64,000 nucleotides of DNA from Solirubrobacter sp963792915 (GTDB lineage: Bacteria; Actinomycetota; Thermoleophilia; Solirubrobacterales; Solirubrobacteraceae), in assembly GCA_963792915.1 (NCBI GenBank), contig CAWBYD010000004.1:478070-542069 (forward strand), in the 5' to 3' direction. Below, one piece after another: positions 34,852 to 44,014 of this stretch. Made by a program: the position numbers and the translations under genes. Below the pieces are notes generated by a model that was not told the DNA's origin, did not search any database, and worked only from the letters and a program-made list of their open reading frames with translations. Position 1 is the first letter of the stretch; the number at the start of each line of letters is the position of its first letter.

Positions 34852-35913
34852 CTAGGACGAGTCCGCGGTCGCCCAGCCGCCGGCCGTGCGCGCCGTCACC
34901 TCGCAGGCCGCGGGCAGGTGTGCCTTCAGCGTGCGGCCGCGGCCGACGTAGTGCTTGGCTCCCGGCACGTAGAGGGTGACGCCGGTGTCCGGGTCGGTCC
35001 GCGTCAGGTACGGGTCCTGGCGGAACCAGCGCACGCTCAGCCGTGCGCTCGCCGGACTCCACGCGCCGGTCACGCATGTGAGGGTGCCGCCGTGGCGGCG
35101 CACGCGCAGGCGCCGGCGCGCGAACGGCGCGAAGGCGGGCGGCGGGCCGGTCAGCAGCGCCAGGTGGGGCAGCACGCGCTCGGCTACGTCGGTCGGCCCG
35201 TGCCCGCAGCCGTGGCCCTGCGTCTCGCCGCCCCATGTCACGACGCCGGCTTCGAGCAGGACACCGTCGCGGCGCACCATCACCGGGCTGCCGCTGTCGC
35301 CCGCGCACGCCTGGGCGTCGTTGGCGGTGTCCTCGCGCGTGCACAGGTGAAGCGCGGGGTGGAGCAGCCGGCCGCCGTAGAGGCCGCGGCACGCCGCGCC
35401 GGAGAGCACGGTCTGGGCCGCCGCCCGCGCGGCCTGCGTCGTGGCGCCGCCGGGCGCCGTCACCCCGCGCCCGACGGTCAGCGTCGGCTCGCCGTCGGCC
35501 GGCGCGGCCGGTGCCAGCCCGAGCGGTGCGACCCCGGTCACCGGCCGGGCGAGGACGATCACCGCGACGTCGTCGACCGTCGCCGACGCCGAGGGATCGG
35601 TGGGGGCGAACGGGGCGGGGAGCTCGCGGTAGGTGGTCGGAAAGAACGCGCCGCGCCATTGCACGCGCCGCGCGTTCGCGACGTCCCCGCCGCCGATCCG
35701 GACGCTGACGCGGGCGGGATTCATGCCTTGCACGCAGTGCGCGGCGGTGAGCACGCGATCGGGCGCGATCAGCGCGCCGCCGCAGAACGGCCCGCCCGCG
35801 CTCAGGCTCACCAGCCAGGGCGTCCCCGCCGCGGGCTGGCCGTGGTAGATCGCCTGGGCGGGCGCGGCGAACGCGAGGCTCAGCGCCACGGCGAGGGCGA
35901 GGCGAGCGCTCAG
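34852..35913 (-). CDS. Trypsin-like secreted serine protease (S1), coupled to formate dehydrogenase gene
   Basis: About 353 residues. A signal peptide (SARLALAVALSLAFAAPAQA) precedes the S1 domain: His in LTAAHC, Asp in TVDDVAVIVL and Ser in GDSGSPV, with paired cysteines. A C-terminal region of about 90 residues forms a beta-rich domain (GTLTCVTGAWSPASARLSVRW). No ATG lies before the signal peptide. A CTG at 35913 overlaps the TGA of the upstream gene; a GTG at 35889 would remove the basic end of the signal peptide. The start is therefore uncertain. Confidence 0.75.
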   Translation of the reverse strand: MSARLALAVALSLAFAAPAQAIYHGQPAAGTPWLVSLSAGGPFCGGALIAPDRVLTAAHCVQGMNPARVSVRIGGGDVANARRVQWRGAFFPTTYRELPAPFAPTDPSASATVDDVAVIVLARPVTGVAPLGLAPAAPADGEPTLTVGRGVTAPGGATTQAARAAAQTVLSGAACRGLYGGRLLHPALHLCTREDTANDAQACAGDSGSPVMVRRDGVLLEAGVVTWGGETQGHGCGHGPTDVAERVLPHLALLTGPPPAFAPFARRRLRVRRHGGTLTCVTGAWSPASARLSVRWFRQDPYLTRTDPDTGVTLYVPGAKHYVGRGRTLKAHLPAACEVTARTAGGWATADSS

Positions 35914-37994
35914 GTCGCGAAGACCTCCAGCTCGCCCACCTCGGCGGCCTTCTCGATCGGGGTCACGGACACCGCCACGACCTTGTACTCCGGGCACGAC
36001 GTGTTGACGTCCGCGGAGGAGCCGACCAGCAGGTTGGTCCGGACCTCCGGGAAGTGGAACGCCGTGAAGACGTGGCCGGGCTCGATGCGGTCGGTCACAC
36101 GCGCCTCGGTGGCGATCGCGCCGACCGCGCTGCGCACTTCGACGATGTCGCCGGTCGCGACCCCGCACGCCTGCGCGTCCTGCGGGTGGATCTCCAGCCA
36201 GTCGCGGTCTGAGAGCAGCAGGTTGGCGGTCCGCCGCGTCATCGTGCCCGCGTTGTAGTGGTGCAGCCGGCGCCCGGTGACCAGGATCAGCGGGAACTGG
36301 TCGTCAGCCGCGGAGCCGGGCGGCTTGTACGGGAGGGCGGCGAACTGCCCCATCCCGCCCGGGAGCGTGAACTCGTCGCCGTAGAGGATCGGCGAGTCCG
36401 TCCCGTCGGGAGCGACCGGCCACTGCAGGCCGCTGCGGCCGAGCCGCTCGTAGGTGACGCCGGCGAAGTCGGGCGTGAGCGCCGCGACCTCGAGCATCGC
36501 GTCCTCGGGCGACTCGAAGCCCATGTCGTGGCCGAGCTCGCGCGAGATCGTCGTGATGATCTCGAAGTCGGTCTTGGCCGAGCCGGGCGGGGCGATCGCC
36601 GGCGCCACGAGCTGGATCCGGCGCTCCGCGTTCGTGAAGGTGCCCGCCTTCTCGAGGAACGCCGACGCGGGCAGGACGACGTGCGCGTGCTTGGTCGTCT
36701 CGTTCTCGAAGATGTCCTGGCAGACCAGGAACTCGAGGTTGTCGAGTGCGGCCATCACGTGCTTGGTGTTGGGGTCGGTGTGGGCGACGTCCTCGCCGAA
36801 GATGTACATCGCCTTCAGGTCGCCGGCCACGGCGGCGTCGAACATCTGCGGGATCGTGAGGCCCTTCTCGCGCTTGAGCGACACGCCCCAGCGCGCCTCG
36901 AAGCGCCGCGCGACGTCCTCGTCGAGCACGGACTGGTAGCCCGTGAACGTGTCCGGCAGCGCGCCCATGTCCGACGAGCCCTGGACGTTGTTCTGCCCGC
37001 GCAGCGGCAGCAGCGCCGAGCCCAGGCGCCCGACCTTGCCGGTCATCAGCGCGAGGTTGCAGATCAGCCGCACGACCTCCGAGCCGTAGCGGTGCTCGGT
37101 CACGCCGAGCCCCCAGAGGATGCACGCGTCGCCGGCCTCGGCGTAGATGTGGGCGGCGCGCTCGAGGTCGGCCGCCGGCACGCCGGTGATGCGCGCGACC
37201 TCGGCGGGCGGGTAGTCGTCGAGCAGATCCTCGAACTCGGCGTAGCCCTCGGTGCGGCGCGCGATGAAGTCGGGCTCGACCAGCCCGTCGCGGGCGACGA
37301 TGTGGGCGAGCCCGTTCATCAGCGCGGCGTTCGTGCCGGGGCGCGGGGCGAGGTGCAGCACGCCGTAGTCGGCCAGCTCGATCCGCCGCGGGTCGACCGT
37401 GATGAGCTTCATGCCGCGGATCGCGGCCTGCTTGATGCGCGCGCCGGCGACCGGGTGACCTTCGGTGGCGTTCGCGCCGATCAGGATCGCCGCGCCGGCG
37501 TGGTCGATGTCTTCGAACGAGCCGGTGGCGCCGGAGAGCCCGAACGCCTTGCGCAGCGCGAACGACGTGGGCGAATGGCAGACGCGCGAGCAGTTGTCGA
37601 TGTTGTGCGTGCCGAGCGCGGCGCGCATCAGGCGCTGCATCGCGTAGCAGTCCTCGTTGGTGGCGCGCGAGGAGGCCAGCCCGGCGATCGCGTCCGGGCC
37701 CGCGGTGTCGCGGATCCGGCCCAGCTCGGAGACGACGCGGCCGATCGCCTCCTCCCACGTGGCGAGCCGGAACTCGCCGCCCTCGCGGATCAGCGGCGCG
37801 GTCAGGCGGTGGCGGTGGCGCGCGAACTGGTGCGCGAAGCGGCCCTTGAGGCACGTGTGGCCCTGGTTGGCGGGGCCGTCGAGCGCGGGGCTGATCGAGA
37901 GGATCCGGCCCCCGCGCGTGTGCGCCTCCAGGCGGCAGCCAACACCGCAGTAGCCGCAGGTGGTGGTGACATCGGAGTCAAAGCGATCGGACAT
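35910..37994 (-). CDS. Formate dehydrogenase, molybdopterin catalytic subunit (cysteine type)
   Basis: 694 residues. An N-terminal [4Fe-4S] site uses C13, C16, C20 and C48. The molybdopterin-coordinating residue is C139 in NCSRVCHSPT, followed by H140, so it is a Cys rather than selenocysteine enzyme. The MoCo-binding domains and the C-terminal molydopterin-dinucleotide domain (about 570-690) follow. It oxidises formate to CO2. The next genes upstream encode an iron-sulfur subunit and a NuoE-NuoF fusion, so electrons go to NAD. No twin-arginine signal, so cytoplasmic. FdhD at 50109-50882 should be needed for its sulfuration. Confidence 0.9.
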   Translation of the reverse strand: MSDRFDSDVTTTCGYCGVGCRLEAHTRGGRILSISPALDGPANQGHTCLKGRFAHQFARHRHRLTAPLIREGGEFRLATWEEAIGRVVSELGRIRDTAGPDAIAGLASSRATNEDCYAMQRLMRAALGTHNIDNCSRVCHSPTSFALRKAFGLSGATGSFEDIDHAGAAILIGANATEGHPVAGARIKQAAIRGMKLITVDPRRIELADYGVLHLAPRPGTNAALMNGLAHIVARDGLVEPDFIARRTEGYAEFEDLLDDYPPAEVARITGVPAADLERAAHIYAEAGDACILWGLGVTEHRYGSEVVRLICNLALMTGKVGRLGSALLPLRGQNNVQGSSDMGALPDTFTGYQSVLDEDVARRFEARWGVSLKREKGLTIPQMFDAAVAGDLKAMYIFGEDVAHTDPNTKHVMAALDNLEFLVCQDIFENETTKHAHVVLPASAFLEKAGTFTNAERRIQLVAPAIAPPGSAKTDFEIITTISRELGHDMGFESPEDAMLEVAALTPDFAGVTYERLGRSGLQWPVAPDGTDSPILYGDEFTLPGGMGQFAALPYKPPGSAADDQFPLILVTGRRLHHYNAGTMTRRTANLLLSDRDWLEIHPQDAQACGVATGDIVEVRSAVGAIATEARVTDRIEPGHVFTAFHFPEVRTNLLVGSSADVNTSCPEYKVVAVSVTPIEKAAEVGELEVFAT

Positions 37995-37997
37995 GGG

Positions 37998-38642
37998 TCA
38001 CCTCGCAGGTTCGGGCTCAATCAGGTGTAGCAGCGAAAGCTCGATGATGGCGTCGGTGGGGCAGGTGTCGGCGCACGCGCCGCACGAGACGCACGCCGAC
38101 TCGCGGAAGCCCTGGCCGAGGCCGGCTGCGATGTTGGCGCCGAAGCCGCGGCCGGTGGCGGTCAGCGCGAACGTGCCCTGCACCTCGTCGCACGCGCGCA
38201 CGCAGCGCCCGCACGAGATGCACAGCTCGTGCTGGAACGCGAGGTAGGGGTGGCGCGTGTCGTGGACGAACTCGTGCTGCGCGCCGGGCCAGCGCGGCTC
38301 GCCGACGTCGAGCATCCGGGCGACGGCGGCGAGCTCGGTGTACGGTCCCGGCGGCTCGGGCAGCTCGGACAGCACCAGCTCGACGACCGCGGTGGCGACG
38401 CGCCGGGCGCGCGGGTCATCCGTGTGGACCTTCATGCCCTCGCGCACGATCGTGGTGCACGAGGCGACCGGGTTCCTGGCGTCCTCGAGCCCGACCAGGC
38501 ACACGCGGCACGCGCCGAACGGCGCCTGGCGCTCGTCGAAGCACAGTGTCGGGACCTCGCCCCCGCTGCCGCGGATCGCCTCGAGCACGGTCGTCCCGGG
38601 CTCGACGAGGGTCTCCTCGCCGTCGATCTCGATCCGGATCAC
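37998..38642 (-). CDS. Formate dehydrogenase iron-sulfur subunit (NuoG N-terminal-like)
   Basis: 214 residues. The N-terminal [2Fe-2S] plant-type ferredoxin fold has C34, C45, C48 and C62. A NuoG-like middle follows, then two [4Fe-4S] clusters in CISCGRCVRAC and CVSCGACADTCP. It would pass electrons between the Mo site and the flavin subunit. GTG start overlapping the upstream gene by 4 nt; 3 nt separate its end from the catalytic subunit gene. In many NAD-linked enzymes this segment is fused to the catalytic subunit; here it is separate. Confidence 0.85.
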   Translation of the reverse strand: MIRIEIDGEETLVEPGTTVLEAIRGSGGEVPTLCFDERQAPFGACRVCLVGLEDARNPVASCTTIVREGMKVHTDDPRARRVATAVVELVLSELPEPPGPYTELAAVARMLDVGEPRWPGAQHEFVHDTRHPYLAFQHELCISCGRCVRACDEVQGTFALTATGRGFGANIAAGLGQGFRESACVSCGACADTCPTDAIIELSLLHLIEPEPAR

Positions 38643-40291
38643 GCCAGCCCCAGCTCCTCGGGGAAGTGCTTGAGCAGGCTGCGGATCGGCGCCGGCATGC
38701 CGCCGCCGTGCGCGCACAGGCTGCCGAGCTCGAGCGCCTCGAGCAGCGCCTCCAGCCGCTCGCGCTCGATCGGCGCATCGGCGACGAACAGCGCGTGCGC
38801 GCGCTTGAGCCCGATCCGGCACGGGAAGCACTTGCCGCAGCTCTCGGCCGCGCCGAAGTGCAGCAGGTGGCGGGCCACGGCGCGCATGTCGGTGGTCTCG
38901 TCGAACCCGACGATTCCGCCGTGTCCGACCATGCAGCCCTGCTCGGCGAGCGCCGTGAAGTCGAACACGGTGTCGAGCAGCGACGCGGGCAGGATGCCGG
39001 CGAGCGGGCCGCCGATCTGCAGCGCCTTGATCGTGTGACCGTCGCGCAGGCCGCCCGCGACGTCCTCGCACAGCTCGCGGACGGTCATGCCGAACGGCAC
39101 CTCGTAGGCGCCCGCGCGCGCGAAGCGCTCGTTGAAGCAGACGATCTTCGAGCCGGGGGTCGCGTCCGGGCTCAGCGCGCGGTACGCGTCGGCGCCGCGG
39201 CGGGCGATGAACGGGATGTTGCAGAGCGTCTCGACGTTGTTGACGACCGTCGGCATCCCGTGCACGCCGCGCTGCGCGGGGAACGGCGGGCGCGCCGACA
39301 CGGTGCCGCGCAGCCCCTGCAGGCAGCTCAGCAGCGCGGTCTCCTCGCCGACCACGTAGGAGCCCGCGCCCTCGACGATCGTGACGTCGAAGCTGAACCC
39401 GCTGCCGAGGATGTCGTCGCCCAGCAGGCCTTGGTCGCGCGCCCCGGCCGCGGCGGCCTCGAGCGCGGGCTTCGAGCGCGGGTACTCCGAGCGCACGAGC
39501 ACGAACCCGTGCTCGGCGCCGACCGCGAAGCCCGCCAGCGCCATGCCTTCGAGCAGCAGCGCCGGGTTGTCCTCCATCAGCAGCTTGTCGATGTAGGAGC
39601 CGGGGTCGCCCTCGTCGCCGTTGGCCACGATCACGCGGCGCTCGCCGGGCGCGTTGCGCGCGAACTCCCACTTCGCACCCGCCGGGAAGCCGGCGCCGCC
39701 GCGGCCGCGGACGTCGGCCGCCTTGACCGCCTCCAACAGCTGCTCGGGCGTCGAGTGCGCGAGCGCGTGGCGCAGGCCGCTCCAGTCGCCGGGGCACGTC
39801 AGCACGGGCTCGTCGAGCACGCTCTCGAAGCGCGGCTCGGGCGCGGGCCGCGTGCGCTTGGCGAGCAGGCGCTCGATCGCCCCCGGCCCGGCGTCGATCA
39901 CGTCGCCGTCGCGAACCGCCGGGCTCGCGTGGCAGTAGCCGAGGCAGACCGTCTCCGCCAGCGACGTCGTGCGGTCGGCGGCGCGCTCGCCGAGCTTGAG
40001 CCCGAGCTCCTCCTGCACGGTCTCGACGTGGGCGTCGGCGGTGGCGGCGAAGCACGCCGTGCCGGTGCACACGCGCACGTGGCGCGCGCCACGCGGGACC
40101 AGCAGGTCGTCATAGAACGTCGACACGCCGTAGACCGCGGCCTCGGGCAGGCCCGAGCGCTGCGCCGCCAGCCGGCGGTCGTCGTCGGTGATCTCTCCTC
40201 GTTGATCCATCGCCTCTTTGAGCACTTCGAGCGCGGTGGGCGCTCCCTGCTCGTGATGGCGGCGGACCAGTTCCACCAGATTGCGCGACAC
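38639..40291 (-). CDS. NuoE-NuoF fusion, NAD-reducing flavin subunit of formate dehydrogenase
   Basis: 550 residues. The first 150 correspond to NuoE ([2Fe-2S] thioredoxin-like: CTGTACF and CLGYC). The rest corresponds to NuoF, with FMN/NAD loop RGRGGAGFPAGAKW, NGDEGDPGSY and the [4Fe-4S] motif CGKCFPCRIG. This makes NADH from electrons delivered by the iron-sulfur subunit. The GTG at 40291 is chosen because the NuoE helix starts there; a TTG further upstream would read into the promoter. First gene of the FDH operon, divergent from the LysR gene. Confidence 0.88.
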   Translation of the reverse strand: MSRNLVELVRRHHEQGAPTALEVLKEAMDQRGEITDDDRRLAAQRSGLPEAAVYGVSTFYDDLLVPRGARHVRVCTGTACFAATADAHVETVQEELGLKLGERAADRTTSLAETVCLGYCHASPAVRDGDVIDAGPGAIERLLAKRTRPAPEPRFESVLDEPVLTCPGDWSGLRHALAHSTPEQLLEAVKAADVRGRGGAGFPAGAKWEFARNAPGERRVIVANGDEGDPGSYIDKLLMEDNPALLLEGMALAGFAVGAEHGFVLVRSEYPRSKPALEAAAAGARDQGLLGDDILGSGFSFDVTIVEGAGSYVVGEETALLSCLQGLRGTVSARPPFPAQRGVHGMPTVVNNVETLCNIPFIARRGADAYRALSPDATPGSKIVCFNERFARAGAYEVPFGMTVRELCEDVAGGLRDGHTIKALQIGGPLAGILPASLLDTVFDFTALAEQGCMVGHGGIVGFDETTDMRAVARHLLHFGAAESCGKCFPCRIGLKRAHALFVADAPIERERLEALLEALELGSLCAHGGGMPAPIRSLLKHFPEELGLA

Positions 40292-40293
40292 GA

Positions 40294-40309
40294 CAGCGAA
40301 TCGTCGCTG
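40294..40309. promoter_or_regulatory. Inverted repeat in the FDH/LysR divergent gap
   Basis: CAGCGA (40294-40299) and TCGCTG (40304-40309) form a perfect 6-bp palindrome with a 4-nt spacer just before the FDH GTG at 40291. A candidate activator or repressor site. Confidence 0.4.
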
Positions 40310-40350
40310 CAAGTGCGGCCCATGTCCAAGTGCTGTCGGCAATGTCCTGA

Positions 40351-40367
40351 TCGATACGATCTATCGA
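40351..40367. promoter_or_regulatory. LysR-type palindrome upstream of the LysR gene
   Basis: TCGATA (40351-40356) and TATCGA (40362-40367) form a perfect 6-bp inverted repeat with a 5-nt spacer, spanning the T-N11-A pattern of LysR boxes. It lies 3 nt before the LysR GTG, fitting autoregulation and control of the divergent FDH operon. Confidence 0.45.
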
Positions 40368-40370
40368 CCG

Positions 40371-41261
40371 GTGTTCCTGCGCCAGCTCGAGTACCTTGCC
40401 GCGCTCGATCGCGAGCGCCACTTCGGCCGCGCCGCGGCGGCCTGTCACGCCGCGCAGCCGACGCTCTCCGCGGGGCTGCGCAGCCTCGAGCGCGAGCTCG
40501 GCGTGCCGCTCGTGCGGCGCGGGCGCCAGTTCGAGGAGCTGACGCCCGAGGGCGAGCTGATCCTCGGCTGGGCGCAGCGCGCGCTGGCGGACATCGAGAG
40601 CCTGCGCCAGGAGGCCAGCCGGCTGCGCGGAGGGCTCGAGGGCACGCTGCGGATCGGCGCGATCCCGACCTCACTGCCGCTGTCGCCGCTGGTCAGCGCG
40701 CGCTTCCGCGCGCGCCACCCGCGCATGCGCGTGCGCTTGATCTCGATGAGCTCGCGCCAGATCGCCCACGGGCTCGAGCACGGGGAGATCGAGGCGGGCC
40801 TGACGTACCTGGACAACGAGCCGCTCGCGCGCGTGGACACCGTCCCGCTGTGGCGCGAGCACTACCGGCTCGTGACGCCCGCCGACAGCGAACTCGGCGG
40901 CCTGGCGGCCGTGTCCTGGTCGGCCGCGGCGGCGCTGCCGCTGTGCCTGCTGACGTCGGACATGCAGCACCGCCGGATCGTCGACGGCGTGTTCGCCGGG
41001 CTCGGGGTGACGCCGCAGCCCGCGGTGGAGACCAACTCCGTCTCGACACTCGTCGCGCACGCACGCGCCGGGCTGCCGGGCGTCACCGCCCACACGTGGC
41101 TGTCGGCGAACCCGCTCCCGCCCGACCTGCGCGCGATCCCGCTGGTCGACCCGGAGATCGAGCACACCATCGGCCTCGTCACCGCGACCACGACCGAGCG
41201 CACGCCGGTGATCACCGAGCTGCTCGGCCTGTTCGGGCCGCTCGAGCTCGACCGGCGCTAA
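40371..41261 (+). CDS. LysR-family transcriptional regulator of formate dehydrogenase
   Basis: 296 residues. The N-terminal winged helix is typical: FLRQLEYLAALDRERHFGRAAAACHAAQPTLSAGLRSLERELGVPLV. A periplasmic-binding-protein-like effector domain follows. The homologous region starts at the GTG (40371). It is divergent from the FDH operon, a common arrangement for a formate-responsive LysR. Ends 4 nt into the convergent AdhE gene end. Confidence 0.88.
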   Translation: MFLRQLEYLAALDRERHFGRAAAACHAAQPTLSAGLRSLERELGVPLVRRGRQFEELTPEGELILGWAQRALADIESLRQEASRLRGGLEGTLRIGAIPTSLPLSPLVSARFRARHPRMRVRLISMSSRQIAHGLEHGEIEAGLTYLDNEPLARVDTVPLWREHYRLVTPADSELGGLAAVSWSAAAALPLCLLTSDMQHRRIVDGVFAGLGVTPQPAVETNSVSTLVAHARAGLPGVTAHTWLSANPLPPDLRAIPLVDPEIEHTIGLVTATTTERTPVITELLGLFGPLELDRR

Positions 41262-43873
41262 TAGGCCGCGCGCATCAGCTCCGCGAGCTCGGAGAGCATC
41301 GGCATGCGCGGGTTCGCCGGCGCGGTCTGGTCCTCGTAGGCGTCGACCGCCATCTCCGGCAGCGCGTCCATGTAGTCGCGCTCAGAGATGCCCAGCGTCC
41401 CGAAGGAGCGCTGGATGCCGATGGCCTCGCACAGGCGCTCGACGGCGCGCGCGTACTCCTCGACCGCCTGCTCGGGCGTCTCGGCGGGCAGGCCGAGCAT
41501 CCGCGCGATGTCCTGGAAGCGCTCGGGCGCCTGGAAGCGCGCGTACTTCGGCCAGCCGGTCAGCTTCGACGGGAGCTGGCCGTTGTAGCGGATCACGTGC
41601 GGGAGCAGGATGCCGTTCGCGCGTCCGTGCGCGACGTGGAAGCGCGCGCCGATCGTGTGCGCGGTCGCGTGGCAGACGCCGAGGAACGCGTTCGCGAACG
41701 CCATCCCGGCGATCGTGCCCGCGTTGTGCATCTTCTCGCGCGCGACGCGGTCGCGCCCGTTCACGACAGCCCGCTCCAGGTGCCCGAACACGAGCTTGAT
41801 GGCCTGCAGGCACAGGCCGTCGGTGTAGTCGTTCGCGTACACCGACGTGTAGGCCTCGGTGGCGTGCACGAGCACGTCGATGCCGGCGTCGGCGGTGACC
41901 ACGGGCGGCAGCGCCTCGGTCAGCGACGGGTCGACGATCGCGACGTGCGGCGTCAGCGCGTAGTCGGCCAGCGGGTACTTCTTGCCGGTCGCCTTGTCGG
42001 TGATGACCGCGAACGGCGTCACCTCCGAGCCCGAGCCGGACGTCGTGGGGATGCAGACCAGCTTGGCCAGCCGCCCCAGGTCCGGGAACTGGAAGGCGCG
42101 CTTGCGGATGTCGAAGAACTTCTCGCGCAGGTCGGCGAAGTCGACGTCCGGGTACTCGTACTTCAGCCACATCACCTTCGCGGCGTCCATCGGCGAGCCG
42201 CCGCCGAGTGCCACGATCGTGTCGGGCTGGAACGAGCGCATCAGCTCGGCGCCGCGCTCGACCGTCTCGACCGAGGGTTCAGGCTCGACGTCGTCGATGA
42301 TCTGCAGCGCGACCTTGACCTTGCGGCGCGAGAACACGTCGATCAGGCGGTCCACGTAGCCGAGCCGGGTCATGTTCGCGTCGGTGACGATCGTGACGCG
42401 GCTCACGTCCGGCATCGAGTACAGGTAGCGGATCGAGTTGCGCTCGAAGTAGATCTTCGGCGGCACCTTGAACCACTGCATGTTGTTCTGGCGCGCGCCG
42501 ACGACCTTGACGTTGAGCAGGTGCACGGCGGACACGTTGCCGGCCACGGAGTTGTGCCCGTAGCTGCCGCAGCCGAGCGTCAGCGACGGCATGAACGCGT
42601 TGTAGACGCCGCCGATCCCGCCTTGCGAGGAGGGGCTGTTGGCGATCACGCGGATCGCCTTGACCGCGCGGCCGAAGCGCTCGATCAGCGGCTCGTCCGT
42701 CGTGTGGATCGCGGCGGAGTGCCCGAGCCCGTCGAGCTCGACCATCTGGGCGGCGAGCGCGATGCCGTGCTCGGCGCTGTCGGCGCGCAGGACGGCGAGG
42801 ACGGGGCACAGCTTCTCGCGCGTGAGCGGCTCCTGGCGCCCGACCGAGCCGACCTCGGCGAGGATCACCGACGTGTCGGGCGGGACCTCGAAGCCGGCCT
42901 GGGCGGCGATCCAGGCCGACGGCTGCCCGACCACCGCCGCGTTGAGCTTGGCGCCCGAGCAGTTCTCGTCGTCGGCGCACGCGCCGAAGATGTAGCGCTC
43001 GAGCAGCGTCTTCTCCTCGGGCGTCGCGCGGTGCGCGTGCAGGCGCGAGAACGCGGCCAGCGCGGGCTCGTAGACGTCGGCGTCGATGATCACCGCCTGC
43101 TCGGACGCGCAGATCATGCCGTTGTCGAAGCTCTTGGAGAGCACGATGTCGTTGGCGGCGCGCGCGAGGTCGGCGGAGCGCTCGATGTAGGCCGGCACGT
43201 TCCCGGCGCCGACGCCGAGCGCCGGCTTGCCCGTCGAGTACGCGGCCTTGACCATCGCGTTTCCGCCGGTGGCGAGCACGGTCGCGACGCCCGGATGGTT
43301 GATCAGCGCGCCGGTCGCGTCGATCGACGGCGCCGTGATCCACTGCACGCAGTGCTCGGGCGCGCCTGCGGCCACCGCGGCGTCGCGCACGACGCGGGCC
43401 GCCGCGGCCGAGCACTCCTGTGCGGCCGGGTGGAACGCGAACACGATCGGGTTGCGGGTCTTGAGCGCCAGCAGCGCCTTGAAGATCGTCGTCGACGTCG
43501 GGTTGGTGACCGGGGTGATCCCGGCGACGACGCCGACGGGCTCGGCGATCTCGGTCAGACCCTGCAGCTCGTCGTGGCCGATCACGCCGACGGTCTTCAG
43601 GCCCCGCAGGCTCTTGGTCACGTGCTCGCACGCGAAGACGTTCTTGACCGCCTTGTCCTCGACGACGCCGCGGCCGGTCTCGGTAGCGGCGAGCTGCGCC
43701 AGCGGCATGTGCTGTGAGAGCGCGGCGACGGACGCCTTCTTGACGATCAGGTCGACCCGCTCCTGGTCGAAGTCGGCGTACGCGTCCAGCGCGCATTGGG
43801 CGCGCGCGACGAGCGTGTCGATCTCGCCTGGTACGGGGCGCTCGAGGTCGGTGGCGGGGGCGGTGGCGGTCAT
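41258..43873 (-). CDS. adhE: Bifunctional acetaldehyde-CoA/alcohol dehydrogenase AdhE
   Basis: 871 residues, the normal AdhE length. The N-terminal aldehyde dehydrogenase half has the catalytic Cys at about residue 255 (SFDNGMICASEQ) and NPTSTTIFKAL. The C-terminal iron-containing alcohol dehydrogenase has GGGSPMDAAK, PTTSGSGSE and the metal histidines in CHATAHTIGARFHVAHG. It reduces acetyl-CoA to ethanol with two NADH, or works in reverse. ATG at 43873 with a weak GAGAG upstream. AdhE forms spirosomes in other bacteria. Its presence suggests anaerobic or low-oxygen growth. Confidence 0.93.
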   Translation of the reverse strand: MTATAPATDLERPVPGEIDTLVARAQCALDAYADFDQERVDLIVKKASVAALSQHMPLAQLAATETGRGVVEDKAVKNVFACEHVTKSLRGLKTVGVIGHDELQGLTEIAEPVGVVAGITPVTNPTSTTIFKALLALKTRNPIVFAFHPAAQECSAAAARVVRDAAVAAGAPEHCVQWITAPSIDATGALINHPGVATVLATGGNAMVKAAYSTGKPALGVGAGNVPAYIERSADLARAANDIVLSKSFDNGMICASEQAVIIDADVYEPALAAFSRLHAHRATPEEKTLLERYIFGACADDENCSGAKLNAAVVGQPSAWIAAQAGFEVPPDTSVILAEVGSVGRQEPLTREKLCPVLAVLRADSAEHGIALAAQMVELDGLGHSAAIHTTDEPLIERFGRAVKAIRVIANSPSSQGGIGGVYNAFMPSLTLGCGSYGHNSVAGNVSAVHLLNVKVVGARQNNMQWFKVPPKIYFERNSIRYLYSMPDVSRVTIVTDANMTRLGYVDRLIDVFSRRKVKVALQIIDDVEPEPSVETVERGAELMRSFQPDTIVALGGGSPMDAAKVMWLKYEYPDVDFADLREKFFDIRKRAFQFPDLGRLAKLVCIPTTSGSGSEVTPFAVITDKATGKKYPLADYALTPHVAIVDPSLTEALPPVVTADAGIDVLVHATEAYTSVYANDYTDGLCLQAIKLVFGHLERAVVNGRDRVAREKMHNAGTIAGMAFANAFLGVCHATAHTIGARFHVAHGRANGILLPHVIRYNGQLPSKLTGWPKYARFQAPERFQDIARMLGLPAETPEQAVEEYARAVERLCEAIGIQRSFGTLGISERDYMDALPEMAVDAYEDQTAPANPRMPMLSELAELMRAAY

Positions 43874-43955
43874 CGGGTCGTCTCTCGTGTTCTGTGGCGA
43901 GCAGCGCAGCCGCGATGCCCCGGAGGTCGGGCGAACGGCGTCGTATACCCGTGCT

Positions 43956-44003
43956 CTCGGCGGGCCGCCGAGGACGCCCGACTTCGCGTCCCCCATCTGG
44001 GGG
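43956..44003. other. Two further palindromes in the adhE/nrdJ gap
   Basis: CTCGGCGG-G-CCGCCGAG (43956-43972) and CCCCC-ATCT-GGGGG (43990-44003) lie between the AdhE start and the NrdJ terminator hairpin. The 190-bp gap otherwise shows no gene. They may shape the AdhE leader or promoter region, but no -10/-35 was identified. Confidence 0.4.
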
Positions 44004-44014
44004 AGCCGGAACGG

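Noticed and set aside
35910..37994. Selenocysteine at the formate dehydrogenase active site
   Set aside because: The codon at residue 139 encodes Cys; the frame has no internal TGA.
38546..43717. A stop-free frame of about 5.2 kb on the + strand (more than 1700 codons)
   Set aside because: It lies antisense to the FDH and AdhE genes, its translation is Arg/Val/Asp/Gly low complexity with no domain, and the opposite strand carries intact catalytic motifs. A by-product of high GC.
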